The position numbers were made by a program, and so were the translations under genes. The notes beneath the pieces are model-generated. The model did not search any database and was not told where the DNA came from. It saw only the letters and a list, made by a program, of their open reading frames with translations. From Candidatus Latescibacterota bacterium (GTDB lineage: Bacteria; Latescibacterota; UBA2968; UBA8231), in NCBI GenBank assembly GCA_022826515.1, contig JAJDUT010000082.1, forward strand, positions 55,375-119,374: a stretch of DNA of 64,000 nucleotides. The letters run 5' to 3'. Shown in pieces: positions 47,328 through 55,522 of the stretch. The first letter of the stretch is position 1. Each line of letters begins with the position of its first letter.

Positions 47328-49613
47328 CTATCGACCGCGCAAGTATTCGTAAGAGGTCCTTTGGATTTCCCCCGGATCGTAAAACAAATGCTCCAAGTCA
47401 TTGTGCTGATCGCTGAGCACACGTCCCGGTCCGAGGCGACTGCGCAGTTCGGCGTCGTTGCGGATCACGCGGTCAACTAGTGCATCGGGAGTTGAGACAC
47501 CGATCCGCAAGAGATCGGTCCTAACTCTGTCGGATTTATAGAAGCGTTCGGACAGTCGCTCGAAACGGATGGGAGAGCGGCTGCCTAGCAGGATCAGGTG
47601 GTGGCCTGCCCCCTCAAACAACAGACTGTAGGGGAATACTGCGACGAAAGTTCTGGTCACCAATTCGATCGCGTCGTTGGGCAACTGGCCGATAGGCAGC
47701 CATTGGCTCATAAATCCATCGGGGCTCAGGTGCGCAAGAACTTGCTCGTAATACTCCCGCGAATACAGGCGATACACTCCCCCGGCCATGGGCGGCGGCG
47801 GTTCGCTGGTAATCAGATCGTACGTCTCGTCACTCAGCGCGAGGAAGTTGCGCCCGTCATCGTTGATCATCCGCAGCCGTGAATCCAAATGTACGAAGCC
47901 ATGATGCTCGGCAAAGGCTGGCGCCATCTTGAATACATTCTCGTTGAGATCAACGGCATCAATTCGCGTGATACTTTCATGGGCGGCGATGGCTGAAGCG
48001 GTATTGCCGACGCCAAAACAGATCAGCAGGGCTTTCTCTGGATGTGGATGGGCGAGCAAGGGAAAGTGCGCCATCAGACGCATGTACTGCTGGGATCGCG
48101 GCGATGTGCCCGACATGGACAGACGGCCGAAGAAGAGCTTCATATTGTTGTTCGGAAGCTCGAGAAAATACGTAGTATGGGCGGCATTGCTTCTCAGACC
48201 TTGGGCCGCAACAGTGTTGGGCCACATCAGAGGCGTAAAAAAATCTCGGTCAAATCTTCTCGGCGTGGCAATACAGGCGCTGGCGACAAAAGCTACCAAG
48301 ACAGCGATCTGCCACGCTTTTATGGGACGGAATTCCGAAATGCACGCTAGGGCGATCGCGGCGAGCACCATGAAGGCCAGAAAGAGCTTCAACGAGTAGA
48401 AAATGTTCAGGCGGGGTGCCACCAAAGTGAAGGCGATCAGGCCGAGACAGAACCCCACCGTATTCAGACCGTAGCCCAGTCCCAAGTGTTTCCCCATGCC
48501 CTGTAGTCGATTGCAGACGTAGGGCAGGAGCAGGGAGATCAGCAAGTACGAAGGCAGTACATAGATGCCAGTATAAACAAAGAGCTGTGAGAGACTCACT
48601 GGGAAGTGATGGACGCCGCGCACATCCGGCGGGTTGCCCACCAAGTAGGTCAGCTCGTCGCTAAATCGCCAGAGCGCGAAGTAGTAGAGCGCGGCCAAAC
48701 TGTACGCGCCCTTGATATGAGCAAGCCGAATGCGCTTGACGTGTCGCACGATAATGCTGGCCAGAAAAATTCCTAGCACTGCCCAGAAGGAGATAAACGA
48801 CATGGTCGCCCCAGGGCTCAGCACGACAATGAAATCGATCCGTTTGAACATATCGCCTTCGAGTGCTCCGGCGAGCAAGCCGCTCAGCGCGGCACAAGCA
48901 ATGAGGGCACTCCCCGACCTAGGTAGCGCTCCAGCACTTGGGAATGTTGCGCAGGCACTGTCCTCTACTTCGTCGCTTGCGGGTGCACCCCCGCTGGCTA
49001 GGAAGTACAATCCTAACAGTATGTTCAAGCCAGCCATCAACCAGAAGGTTGGCTTGTGTCCGATCTCCGATATCAGGATGAACTGGCAAGCGAGTACGCC
49101 GATACACGCACCAATAGTGTTCCAAGCGTATAGAGTGGAGGGAAGGTGACCGTTCCTCGGTATTGAGCGGAAAATATCGCACAGCAAGGGGAAGGTCACT
49201 CCCATGAACAGGCAGGGAATGAAGAGGCTGACCGTGGCGATGGCTCCCTGGGCAATCTGGTAGCGAATCGTCTGGACCCAGATTCCATCGTTCAGGTGAT
49301 ACGGGAAAGAACCCCAGAGGTCCGTCGGCAGATATTCAACCGCCACGGTCAAAAGGGCCGATACTCCGACCAGAAGTTCTATCAGCCCGTACAAACGCAG
49401 CTTGTCCCCGATGCCAGTCCGGTCGGTCAGCAGCCGGATGATTCGTTGGCTCAAAAGCGCGCCGCAGCCCAAGCCCCCGATGAAGTTGCATACTACTAAG
49501 GCGAAAGTGAGGTTGGTCGAGCCAAACCAATCGATGCAAATGCGGAACCACGCGACTTGGTAGCCGAGGCTTATGAAGCCCGAAAGGGCATATAAGGGAA
49601 AGACGCGTCGCAA
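47328..49613 (-). CDS. Membrane-fused spermidine-synthase-like protein
   Basis: The 761-residue protein has about fourteen transmembrane segments in the first 500 residues (e.g. LSGFISLGYQVAWFRICI, VSLFIPCLFMGVTFPLLC), then a soluble methyltransferase-fold domain like spermidine synthase. In it, LICFGVGNTASAIAAH forms the nucleotide-binding loop, IDAVDLNENVF the acidic strand end and YDLITSEPPPPMAGGVYRLY the usual active-site loop. In these long fused proteins the catalytic aspartate is commonly SEP as here, so polyamine synthesis is doubtful. The start is TTG 49613. The gene converges on the DUF6785 gene with 29 bases between. Confidence 0.83.
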   Translation of the reverse strand: MRRVFPLYALSGFISLGYQVAWFRICIDWFGSTNLTFALVVCNFIGGLGCGALLSQRIIRLLTDRTGIGDKLRLYGLIELLVGVSALLTVAVEYLPTDLWGSFPYHLNDGIWVQTIRYQIAQGAIATVSLFIPCLFMGVTFPLLCDIFRSIPRNGHLPSTLYAWNTIGACIGVLACQFILISEIGHKPTFWLMAGLNILLGLYFLASGGAPASDEVEDSACATFPSAGALPRSGSALIACAALSGLLAGALEGDMFKRIDFIVVLSPGATMSFISFWAVLGIFLASIIVRHVKRIRLAHIKGAYSLAALYYFALWRFSDELTYLVGNPPDVRGVHHFPVSLSQLFVYTGIYVLPSYLLISLLLPYVCNRLQGMGKHLGLGYGLNTVGFCLGLIAFTLVAPRLNIFYSLKLFLAFMVLAAIALACISEFRPIKAWQIAVLVAFVASACIATPRRFDRDFFTPLMWPNTVAAQGLRSNAAHTTYFLELPNNNMKLFFGRLSMSGTSPRSQQYMRLMAHFPLLAHPHPEKALLICFGVGNTASAIAAHESITRIDAVDLNENVFKMAPAFAEHHGFVHLDSRLRMINDDGRNFLALSDETYDLITSEPPPPMAGGVYRLYSREYYEQVLAHLSPDGFMSQWLPIGQLPNDAIELVTRTFVAVFPYSLLFEGAGHHLILLGSRSPIRFERLSERFYKSDRVRTDLLRIGVSTPDALVDRVIRNDAELRSRLGPGRVLSDQHNDLEHLFYDPGEIQRTSYEYLRGR

Positions 49614-49688
49614 AGAGAGTTATACCTTGTATTCTATAATCCCTAACAAAACGTCTTCCCAGCGCCTAAGCGCTAGCTCCGGGTCCTA

Positions 49689-50966
49689 TTAACCGCGCAG
49701 GTATTCGTCCGGTTTGGCCGCATTGGGTGGCCAGTACCCGTCCCGCGACTGACGCCATTGCGTCCCGCACAGGCCGCTGATCACACTCCACTCGGACGGA
49801 CTGGGGTCCGGGTCTGGGTGGAAGAGAAAGCGTTGGGCACCGGCGTCCTGCGAAGCTTTGAGAATACCGGCCAAATCGCGGGACGGCATGGCGTCGCCAG
49901 CGTGTGGGGAGCGGCCAGTGGACACCCAGAAGATGGTTTTGTCAACGTCCTTGATCGCCTCTAGGGCGCGCCGCGTTTCGCTGTACACGACTTCGGCGAA
50001 AAACTCGTCGGGAAAACCCATCTCCATATCCAGCAGCGACTCAACATTGGGCAGGCGCAGGCCGAACAGCGATTCGACCAGCAGGAAGCAGTCGGCCTCG
50101 GTCAGGGAGGGGTTCCACTCGGCGAACTTTTGCACCCAGCGGGCAATAGTACCGTACATGCCGTCGAAGCCGCGATGCCAGTAGTAGTGCTTGGGAAAGA
50201 TGTAGTCGAAGAACGGCGGCATCTGCTGGTAATCTTGGCCAGTCAGGGAGGAGAACGTGGTAATGCGCGGAATGCCGCCCAGCTCTACGTAGCGGTTCAC
50301 TCCGTCCAAGTCGGCGCGGGCCTTTTCCCAGGAACGCCGCGATTTTTCCGCCCGCGCTCGCAGCCAGTACAGGGCGTCTTCGTTGATATCGAAGAGGTTC
50401 AGACCGGCCAAAGTCCCGCCCGGGGCCCAGTAGCGCACGAGATCCGGGGTGAGGTTGTGGAAACGCTGGTGCATATGGGCAATGCCGCGCTCCAGCCGGT
50501 CGATCTCAAAGCCCAAGTTGGCAAACTCGACGCGCTCGCCGTCGCGCAATTCAAAGAGCTCGCCGCCGTGGTGCCAAGCCAACTCGTAGTGGTTCTCCCC
50601 GGGTCCGTCGATAATCACCCCGTTAACCTGGGGATAGCGGTTTATCAAGCTCTGCACATGAGCTGTGGTGCCGCTGTCGAATACCATGATATGCCAGCCG
50701 CGCCCAGCGGCGTCATCCAGCATCGCGCTTAGCTCCCGCTCCTTTTCCAAGTCTCGGGGCTGCTCCTCGGGCGCTGCTAGCCCTAGGTCGGCGTAGGCTT
50801 GGGGATCTTGGGGAAAGGCGGGAATTCGGCCACCGTCGTCCTCTAAAAAAAACATGCGCCCTACCACAATGCCGCGCACGCCGCCCTCTTCCCAAGCGTC
50901 GAAAATATGCTTGTAGTTGGCCATGTAGCGTTCGAGCGGATTGAAAACGAAAATCCAGCATTGCAT
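49689..50966 (-). CDS. Conserved hypothetical protein, possible TIM-barrel fold
   Basis: The 425-residue protein begins at ATG 50966 with an ideal AAGGAGG. It has no signal peptide. The alternation of hydrophobic strands and helices (GVRGIVVGRMFFLED, GWHIMVFDSGTTAH, VNGVIIDGPGENHYEL, IPRITTFSSLTGQ, FFDYIFPKHYYWHRG, KTIFWVSTGRSPHAG) resembles a glycosidase-like TIM barrel. No catalytic residue can be assigned with confidence. It ends a minus-strand run of an aldolase, a dipeptidase-like protein and a PhyH protein, so a role in the same catabolic pathway is likely. Confidence 0.6.
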   Translation of the reverse strand: MQCWIFVFNPLERYMANYKHIFDAWEEGGVRGIVVGRMFFLEDDGGRIPAFPQDPQAYADLGLAAPEEQPRDLEKERELSAMLDDAAGRGWHIMVFDSGTTAHVQSLINRYPQVNGVIIDGPGENHYELAWHHGGELFELRDGERVEFANLGFEIDRLERGIAHMHQRFHNLTPDLVRYWAPGGTLAGLNLFDINEDALYWLRARAEKSRRSWEKARADLDGVNRYVELGGIPRITTFSSLTGQDYQQMPPFFDYIFPKHYYWHRGFDGMYGTIARWVQKFAEWNPSLTEADCFLLVESLFGLRLPNVESLLDMEMGFPDEFFAEVVYSETRRALEAIKDVDKTIFWVSTGRSPHAGDAMPSRDLAGILKASQDAGAQRFLFHPDPDPSPSEWSVISGLCGTQWRQSRDGYWPPNAAKPDEYLRG

Positions 50967-51020
50967 GTCTAACCTCCTTAGGGTTAATGAGCTACCTCCG
51001 GCCCAGAACTGAACGACTTC

Positions 51021-51833
51021 TTATTTCTGCTTGTAAAGCCGCGATCCCTTGTCTTCTCTCCGGTACTGCGGCGGCGTAATCACCGCCTGCTGCTCCTCGG
51101 TCAACTCGGCGTAGAAATCCGGCGGAGTATAAGTCCCCATAAGCGATTCGGCCTGGACGCCGTGGTTATAGCGCAAAATCACCGAGCGCCGCTGGTGTTT
51201 GGCCGTCCACGGCACAGCCCCGTGCATCAGCGTCTCGACGAAAAGAATCGCGTCGCCCGCTTTAGCCGGGATCTGCGCGATGCGATCCTGATGTGCCTCG
51301 TACAGCCGGATCTCGTCCGGGCAGGGATAGTTGGCCTTATGGCTGCCGGGCAGGCAAGCAAAACCCCCATCCTCCGGCCCTACGTCCGACAACTGTACGG
51401 CGATGTTGGTCATCCCGCAAAACATCCGGCCATTGCGGTAGAGAAAACCCCGCGAGCGGTCGAGCGGCTCGCCGCCCTCGTGGAACCAGAAGCCTTCGGC
51501 CCCCTCGTCCATAGTAATGATCCCCAAGCCCTCCAGGCGAAAACCCGGACCCAGCAATTCTTCCAGATACGGCTTGAACCGCGCATGGGCAATCATCGCC
51601 CGGAACGGATCGCAATGCGGTTTGTCCCACGTCAGCATCCCGCCCAAATCGCCGCGACCCTGCGTGCCCTTGAGCGTCTCCGACTCGTGGGCCAAGTCAT
51701 TGGGGCGGATGCCGATTTGATCGGCGTGGTGGTCAATCGCCGCATTGGCCGCCGCCACTTCCTCCGGCGAAAGCGCACCCTCAATCACTAGATAGCCGTG
51801 TACTTCGAAGAGATACTTTTCCGTTGCGTCCAT
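51021..51833 (-). CDS. PhyH-family protein with HxG in the iron motif
   Basis: The 270-residue protein from ATG 51833 has the phytanoyl-CoA-dioxygenase layout: the N-terminal YLFEVHGYLVIEGALSPEEV, the hallmark GGFACLPGSHKANYP, the distal histidine H204 in LFVETLMHG and the basic strand KHQRRSVILRYNHG for 2-oxoglutarate. At the proximal site the sequence is WFHEGGEPLD, so H118 is followed by G120 where most members have aspartate. Either a different carboxylate coordinates iron or the chemistry differs. It lies 19 bases after the dipeptidase-like gene. A longer start at 51935 lacks coding sense. Confidence 0.85.
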   Translation of the reverse strand: MDATEKYLFEVHGYLVIEGALSPEEVAAANAAIDHHADQIGIRPNDLAHESETLKGTQGRGDLGGMLTWDKPHCDPFRAMIAHARFKPYLEELLGPGFRLEGLGIITMDEGAEGFWFHEGGEPLDRSRGFLYRNGRMFCGMTNIAVQLSDVGPEDGGFACLPGSHKANYPCPDEIRLYEAHQDRIAQIPAKAGDAILFVETLMHGAVPWTAKHQRRSVILRYNHGVQAESLMGTYTPPDFYAELTEEQQAVITPPQYRREDKGSRLYKQK

Positions 51834-51852
51834 CGTCAATCTCACTCTCCAG

Positions 51853-52908
51853 TTAAGCGGGCAGGACCTCGCGCAAAATCCGCAGGTAATTCCCGCCGCA
51901 TATCTTGCTCGCGTCCTCCTCGGTGAATCCCGCATCCAGCAAGCCCTCTACCACCCAAGGCAATACCGCACTGTTGAAGTGGGTGCCGATCCCTACGCCT
52001 TCTACACCCATCACATCAACGGCGTAGCGAACCTGCACCAAGGTCTGTTCCAACTGTTCGGACGCGACCGCCTGATAGGGCGCGTCCCCCGGCGGCCGGG
52101 TGATCGGCGGCGGGATCCCCAACACGCCGCCGCGCTCGGCCAACGCCCGCATAACCTCGTCGGGTGCCGCCCTAGGCTCATCGACCAATGCCCGCGGACT
52201 TGAGTGCGAGTCAACCACCGGCTTTGCCGATACTTCGATGATATCGAGGGCGCAGGGGTCATTGCTATGAGCCAAGTCGATGAGGATCCCGGCCGCATTC
52301 ATCTCCGCAATCATCCGCACCCCCAATTCAGTCATTCGCCCGCCCGAACGGGTCTCATTGGAGGCGTCCCAACCCAACTCGCGGGTCGCTTGGCCCAAGG
52401 TAATCATCCGCAGCCCGAGGCGGGCAAACATCCGCAGGACGCCGGGGCTGTCGCCGAACCAGTCGCTGCGATTGGCCCCCATCAATACCGCGACCTTGCC
52501 CGCTGCCCGCGCAGCATCCAAGTCCCGGGCCGTCCGCACCAGCAGCACCTGCTCGGGATAGGCTTCGACGTTTAACAGAAAACGGTCGAGCACCCCCAGC
52601 ACCAGTTGGGTCGGATTCTTGATCGCCAGACTCAGGAACATATCCTCGCCGCCGCGGCCCGGACGCCATTCCGACTCCTGCCGCCACAGCGGCTTGTAGT
52701 TCTCATCGTAATAGGCCGCTCCCCCCTTGCACATCACCACCTCCACTCCCCATTCGGCAAACTTGGGAAAGTCGCCGCGACAAGTACTCACATCTTTTTT
52801 GCCTAGGTCAATATCGTCGATCACAAAACGAGGGTGGGTCAAGTTTAACCCCAGCATATCGCATACCGGATGCGGCCAAATCCGTCCAGAGGGCAATTTC
52901 ATGGTCAT
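51853..52908 (-). CDS. Renal-dipeptidase (M19) family protein missing metal ligands
   Basis: The 351-residue protein from ATG 52908 follows the M19 fold: GILIDLAHSN (H214), KPVVDSHSSPRAL (H235), then PDEVMRALAERGGVLGI and the C-terminal GGNYLRIL. These two histidines match the second metal site. The N-terminal HxD motif is absent (IDDID at 30-34 instead), and the glutamate of the family's G-x-E-G-G bridge is replaced by GANR near 144-147. Three of the five usual zinc ligands are therefore missing, so classical dipeptidase activity is unlikely. It begins one base after the aldolase stop, indicating tight coupling. Confidence 0.85.
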   Translation of the reverse strand: MTMKLPSGRIWPHPVCDMLGLNLTHPRFVIDDIDLGKKDVSTCRGDFPKFAEWGVEVVMCKGGAAYYDENYKPLWRQESEWRPGRGGEDMFLSLAIKNPTQLVLGVLDRFLLNVEAYPEQVLLVRTARDLDAARAAGKVAVLMGANRSDWFGDSPGVLRMFARLGLRMITLGQATRELGWDASNETRSGGRMTELGVRMIAEMNAAGILIDLAHSNDPCALDIIEVSAKPVVDSHSSPRALVDEPRAAPDEVMRALAERGGVLGIPPPITRPPGDAPYQAVASEQLEQTLVQVRYAVDVMGVEGVGIGTHFNSAVLPWVVEGLLDAGFTEEDASKICGGNYLRILREVLPA

Positions 52909-52909
52909 C

Positions 52910-53686
52910 TTATTCGTCAAACGCTTGGTCGAAATCCCGGCGGCAATCGGCCAAAACCTGCGCTAGGGCAAAATCGCCGCCATACGCCAGCATCTGCGCC
53001 CCTTGTGCGCGGTATTTGGCCAGCAACTCGGGCGTGCCAGCGGGTATCCCCCAAGCTTTGCCGTGTTTTTTTGCCGCCGCGGCGACTCTGGCGACGGCCT
53101 GATCGAGATCGACATCCCCCCCGGCCAAACCGAGCCGCAACCCCAAATCCGCTGGGCCGACGAACAGCCCGTCCACCCCCTCGACCGCAGCTATCTCCTC
53201 GACATTGGCCAGCGCTTGCGGGGTTTCAATCTGCAAGACGACGAAGGTCTCGCGATTGGCGTCGTCGATATAGGTACTGCCCTCATGCCATACGTCGAGA
53301 CCGAAATCGCCGTCCAAACCCGCCCCGTCCAAACCGCGATTGCCCAAGGGAGGGTACTTCACCGCGGCGACGATTTGGCGCGCCAAGTCCGCGTCGGAAA
53401 CCAGCGGCATCATCAGACCAGTCGCTCCGTCTTCGAGATAGCGATAGAGGCGGGTGCGCTCGAGCGTCGGGGCCCGCAACATGCAATCGATATCGCAAGC
53501 ATGACATAAGGCCAACAGGCCCTGAACCTCGCGCTGATCCATCGCCCGGTGTTCCAAATCGAGCCAGATGCCGTCGTAGCCGTTGTGAGCGGCATAGCGC
53601 ACAAAGAACGGCAGATAATGCCCTAGGCCACAAATGCGGGCACACCGCCTCGTGCGCACTTTGTCCAAGACTTTGCTCTTTCTCAT
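52910..53686 (-). CDS. HpcH/HpaI-type class II aldolase
   Basis: The 258-residue protein from ATG 53686 belongs to the family of metal-dependent aldolases that cleave 2-keto-3-deoxy sugar acids or 4-hydroxy-2-oxo acids to pyruvate and an aldehyde. Visible motifs are WLDLEHRAMD, PLGNRGLDGAG, LQIETPQALANVEEI (metal-ligand glutamate) and GLFVGPADLGLRLG (metal-ligand aspartate). It heads the minus-strand operon with the dipeptidase-like, PhyH and hypothetical genes. A longer start at 53731 would add an unlikely prefix. The sugar-acid substrate cannot be fixed from sequence. Confidence 0.9.
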   Translation of the reverse strand: MRKSKVLDKVRTRRCARICGLGHYLPFFVRYAAHNGYDGIWLDLEHRAMDQREVQGLLALCHACDIDCMLRAPTLERTRLYRYLEDGATGLMMPLVSDADLARQIVAAVKYPPLGNRGLDGAGLDGDFGLDVWHEGSTYIDDANRETFVVLQIETPQALANVEEIAAVEGVDGLFVGPADLGLRLGLAGGDVDLDQAVARVAAAAKKHGKAWGIPAGTPELLAKYRAQGAQMLAYGGDFALAQVLADCRRDFDQAFDE

Positions 53687-53941
53687 ATACCCCGCTTTGC
53701 TGGAGGGTTGCGTTGCGCCGCAGTGCTGCAAGCGGTAGCGGTCCTGATCTGCGCAAGCATACTACTCGGTGATTCGCCCGTCAAGCGATTTGACGACCGA
53801 GAGCGCTCTTGCCCAAAGGTTCGTGCAATATCGATACTCTGGCAAACATTCTGTCGGATATTCTTAGAGGATTGACCATTTTGTATTTTAAAGTAGATTA
53901 GGCGGAACTTTTAGCCGATAAGTTTCGCCACGGAGAACAGA

Positions 53942-54787
53942 ATGAATCTGCCAGATATACAAAATTCACATGACAAACGCGGCATTGAAATCGATCAGGT
54001 AGGTGTGTCCAACGTGCGCTATCCTTTGACCTTGCCGCTGCGCGATAATGGTGAATTTCACACAGTCGCCAATCTGTCTATGACCGTGAGTTTATCCCAC
54101 TATCAAAAGGGCACTCATATGTCGCGGTTTATGATTGCGCTAAATGAGCATCACAAACACTTTACACCTAACAGTGTACACATTGTGCTCAAAGAAATAC
54201 TCGAACTATTGGAAGCCGAAGAAGCGTTTTTGAGTATGGCATTTCCTATTTTCTTGTTGCGCCAAGCACCTGTGACGGGCATTGAAGGAATAATGGATTA
54301 CAACTGCGAATTTAAAGCGATTTTGACAAATGAGGGTATACAAGACAAGCTGATCGGGGTGCGTGCAAACGTGGCAAGCCTCTGTCCGTGCAGCAAAGAA
54401 GTAAGCAACTATGGTGCTCACAATCAGCGTTCCGAAGTAACGATGAATGTGCGCCCCTGTGATGATGAATTTATCTGGTTTGAAGATTTGATCGATATTG
54501 GTGAATACAATGCGTCATGTCAACTGTATCCCATTCTGAAACGGCCAGATGAAAAATACGTCACCGAGCGTGCATATAATGATCCCAAGTTCGTCGAAGA
54601 TATTGTGCGCGATGTGGCAACAGATTTGCTGGCGATGGTGGACGCAGAGCGCATTGCGTGGTTTTACGTATCGAGCAACAACTATGAGAGCATTCACAAC
54701 CACGATGCGTTTGCCAAAGTTGAGCGCGGTGTGCGCGGCCCTCTATTAACACACCGCAAAGAGGCACAAAATGAGCTGATTACTTAG
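53942..54787 (+). CDS. folE2: GTP cyclohydrolase IB
   Basis: FolE2 converts GTP to dihydroneopterin triphosphate, the first step of folate and queuosine precursor synthesis, without the zinc dependence of FolE. The 281-residue protein has VGVSNVRYPLTLPLRDN, the conserved cysteine motif ASLCPCSKEVSNYGAHNQRS, then WFEDLIDIG and IHNHDAFAKVERG. It is full length and appears intact. It is visibly more AT-rich than nearby genes and flanked by unrelated functions and a toxin-antitoxin pair, which suggests separate acquisition. A weak TTGACC at 53872 with TAGATT 16 bases later may be its promoter. Confidence 0.95.
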   Translation: MNLPDIQNSHDKRGIEIDQVGVSNVRYPLTLPLRDNGEFHTVANLSMTVSLSHYQKGTHMSRFMIALNEHHKHFTPNSVHIVLKEILELLEAEEAFLSMAFPIFLLRQAPVTGIEGIMDYNCEFKAILTNEGIQDKLIGVRANVASLCPCSKEVSNYGAHNQRSEVTMNVRPCDDEFIWFEDLIDIGEYNASCQLYPILKRPDEKYVTERAYNDPKFVEDIVRDVATDLLAMVDAERIAWFYVSSNNYESIHNHDAFAKVERGVRGPLLTHRKEAQNELIT

Positions 54788-54812
54788 GAATAGTATATCC
54801 CATTAATCAGAT

Positions 54813-55067
54813 GTGAGAGAGATCGCCTACAGCCGCACAGCGTTGAAGGCCCTGACCCGGATGCCCCGCAACTGGGCCGAGCGCATCCGGGACAAAATCC
54901 GAATTTACGCCGATAATCCGGCGGCGCTGGCCAACAACGTCAAACGCCTGAAGGGCCAAGATGGCTTGGTGCGGCTTCGGGTAGGCGACTGGCGCGTCGT
55001 GATGAGAGACGAAAGCGTACTGCAGGTTCTGTACGTGACCAGCCGAGGCAGTACCTACAGGGAGTGA
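54813..55067 (+). CDS. RelE/ParE-type toxin
   Basis: The 84-residue protein from GTG 54813 has the RelE/ParE layout: IAYSRTALKALTRMP, a helix pair, then KRLKGQDGLVRLRVGDWRVVM, which is the typical core beta hairpin, and VLYVTSRGSTYRE at the C-terminus with basic residues fitting ribonuclease-type RelE toxins. Such toxins cleave ribosome-bound mRNA or inhibit gyrase. The following antitoxin gene overlaps or directly follows its stop, giving the less common toxin-first order. Confidence 0.88.
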   Translation: MREIAYSRTALKALTRMPRNWAERIRDKIRIYADNPAALANNVKRLKGQDGLVRLRVGDWRVVMRDESVLQVLYVTSRGSTYRE

Positions 55068-55072
55068 AAGCC

Positions 55073-55420
55073 ATGAGTGAAACTGTGACGATCCCCAAGG
55101 TTGAGTATGAGCGCCTGTGTGCTATAGAAGAAGATTTCGCGGATATGGCGGCGGCGCAGACCGTCGAGGCAAGGATTGCCAGCGGTGTGGAAGAACTTGT
55201 ACCAGCGCATGTGGCCGACCGGCTCATCGACCGAGAATCCCCTCTGCGGGTGTGGCGTGAATACCGTGGACTGTCTCAATCCGCCTTGGCGCGCGCCTCT
55301 GGTGTCAACCGGGTGCAGATCGTCGAGATCGAGACGGGACGCAACATCGGGTCTGTGCACACCCTTCGCAAGCTAGCCGATGTCCTTGAGTTAGCGGTGG
55401 ATGACATCATCCCCACGTGA
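55073..55420 (+). CDS. Xre-family antitoxin
   Basis: The 115-residue protein from ATG 55073 (GTG 55064, overlapping the toxin stop, is an alternative) has an N-terminal helical region and a C-terminal Xre-type helix-turn-helix at about 57-110 (LRVWREYRGLSQSALARASG, VNRVQIVEIETGRN, LRKLADVLELAVDDI). Such proteins neutralise their partner toxin and repress the operon. The coupling with the RelE-like toxin and the toxin-first order match higBA-type and related pairs. No clear operator palindrome is seen upstream of the toxin. Confidence 0.9.
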   Translation: MSETVTIPKVEYERLCAIEEDFADMAAAQTVEARIASGVEELVPAHVADRLIDRESPLRVWREYRGLSQSALARASGVNRVQIVEIETGRNIGSVHTLRKLADVLELAVDDIIPT

Positions 55421-55489
55421 CTGGTTGGTTTCCGAAATATTTCACCGGAACCCAGATCGGCTTGCCGATGGGTTGCCGACGTTACTAGG

Positions 55490-55513
55490 GGTCGTCTCGC
55501 CGGTCGTCTCGTT
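55490..55513. repeat. Twelve-base tandem duplication
   Basis: GGTCGTCTCGCC is followed directly by GGTCGTCTCGTT, then a T-run, in the spacer between the antitoxin and the DegT gene. It is a short direct duplication and not a hairpin, so it is not an intrinsic terminator by itself. Confidence 0.5.
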
Positions 55514-55522
55514 TTTAGCTTT

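Noticed and set aside
47328..49613. True spermidine synthase (speE)
   Set aside because: The active-site loop has SEP instead of the catalytic aspartate and the protein is fused to a large membrane domain, as in the fused family of uncertain function.
52870..53772. 300-codon plus-strand open frame
   Set aside because: It is antisense to the aldolase gene, very rich in arginine and proline, and has no domain-like pattern; it reflects GC-rich codon positions.
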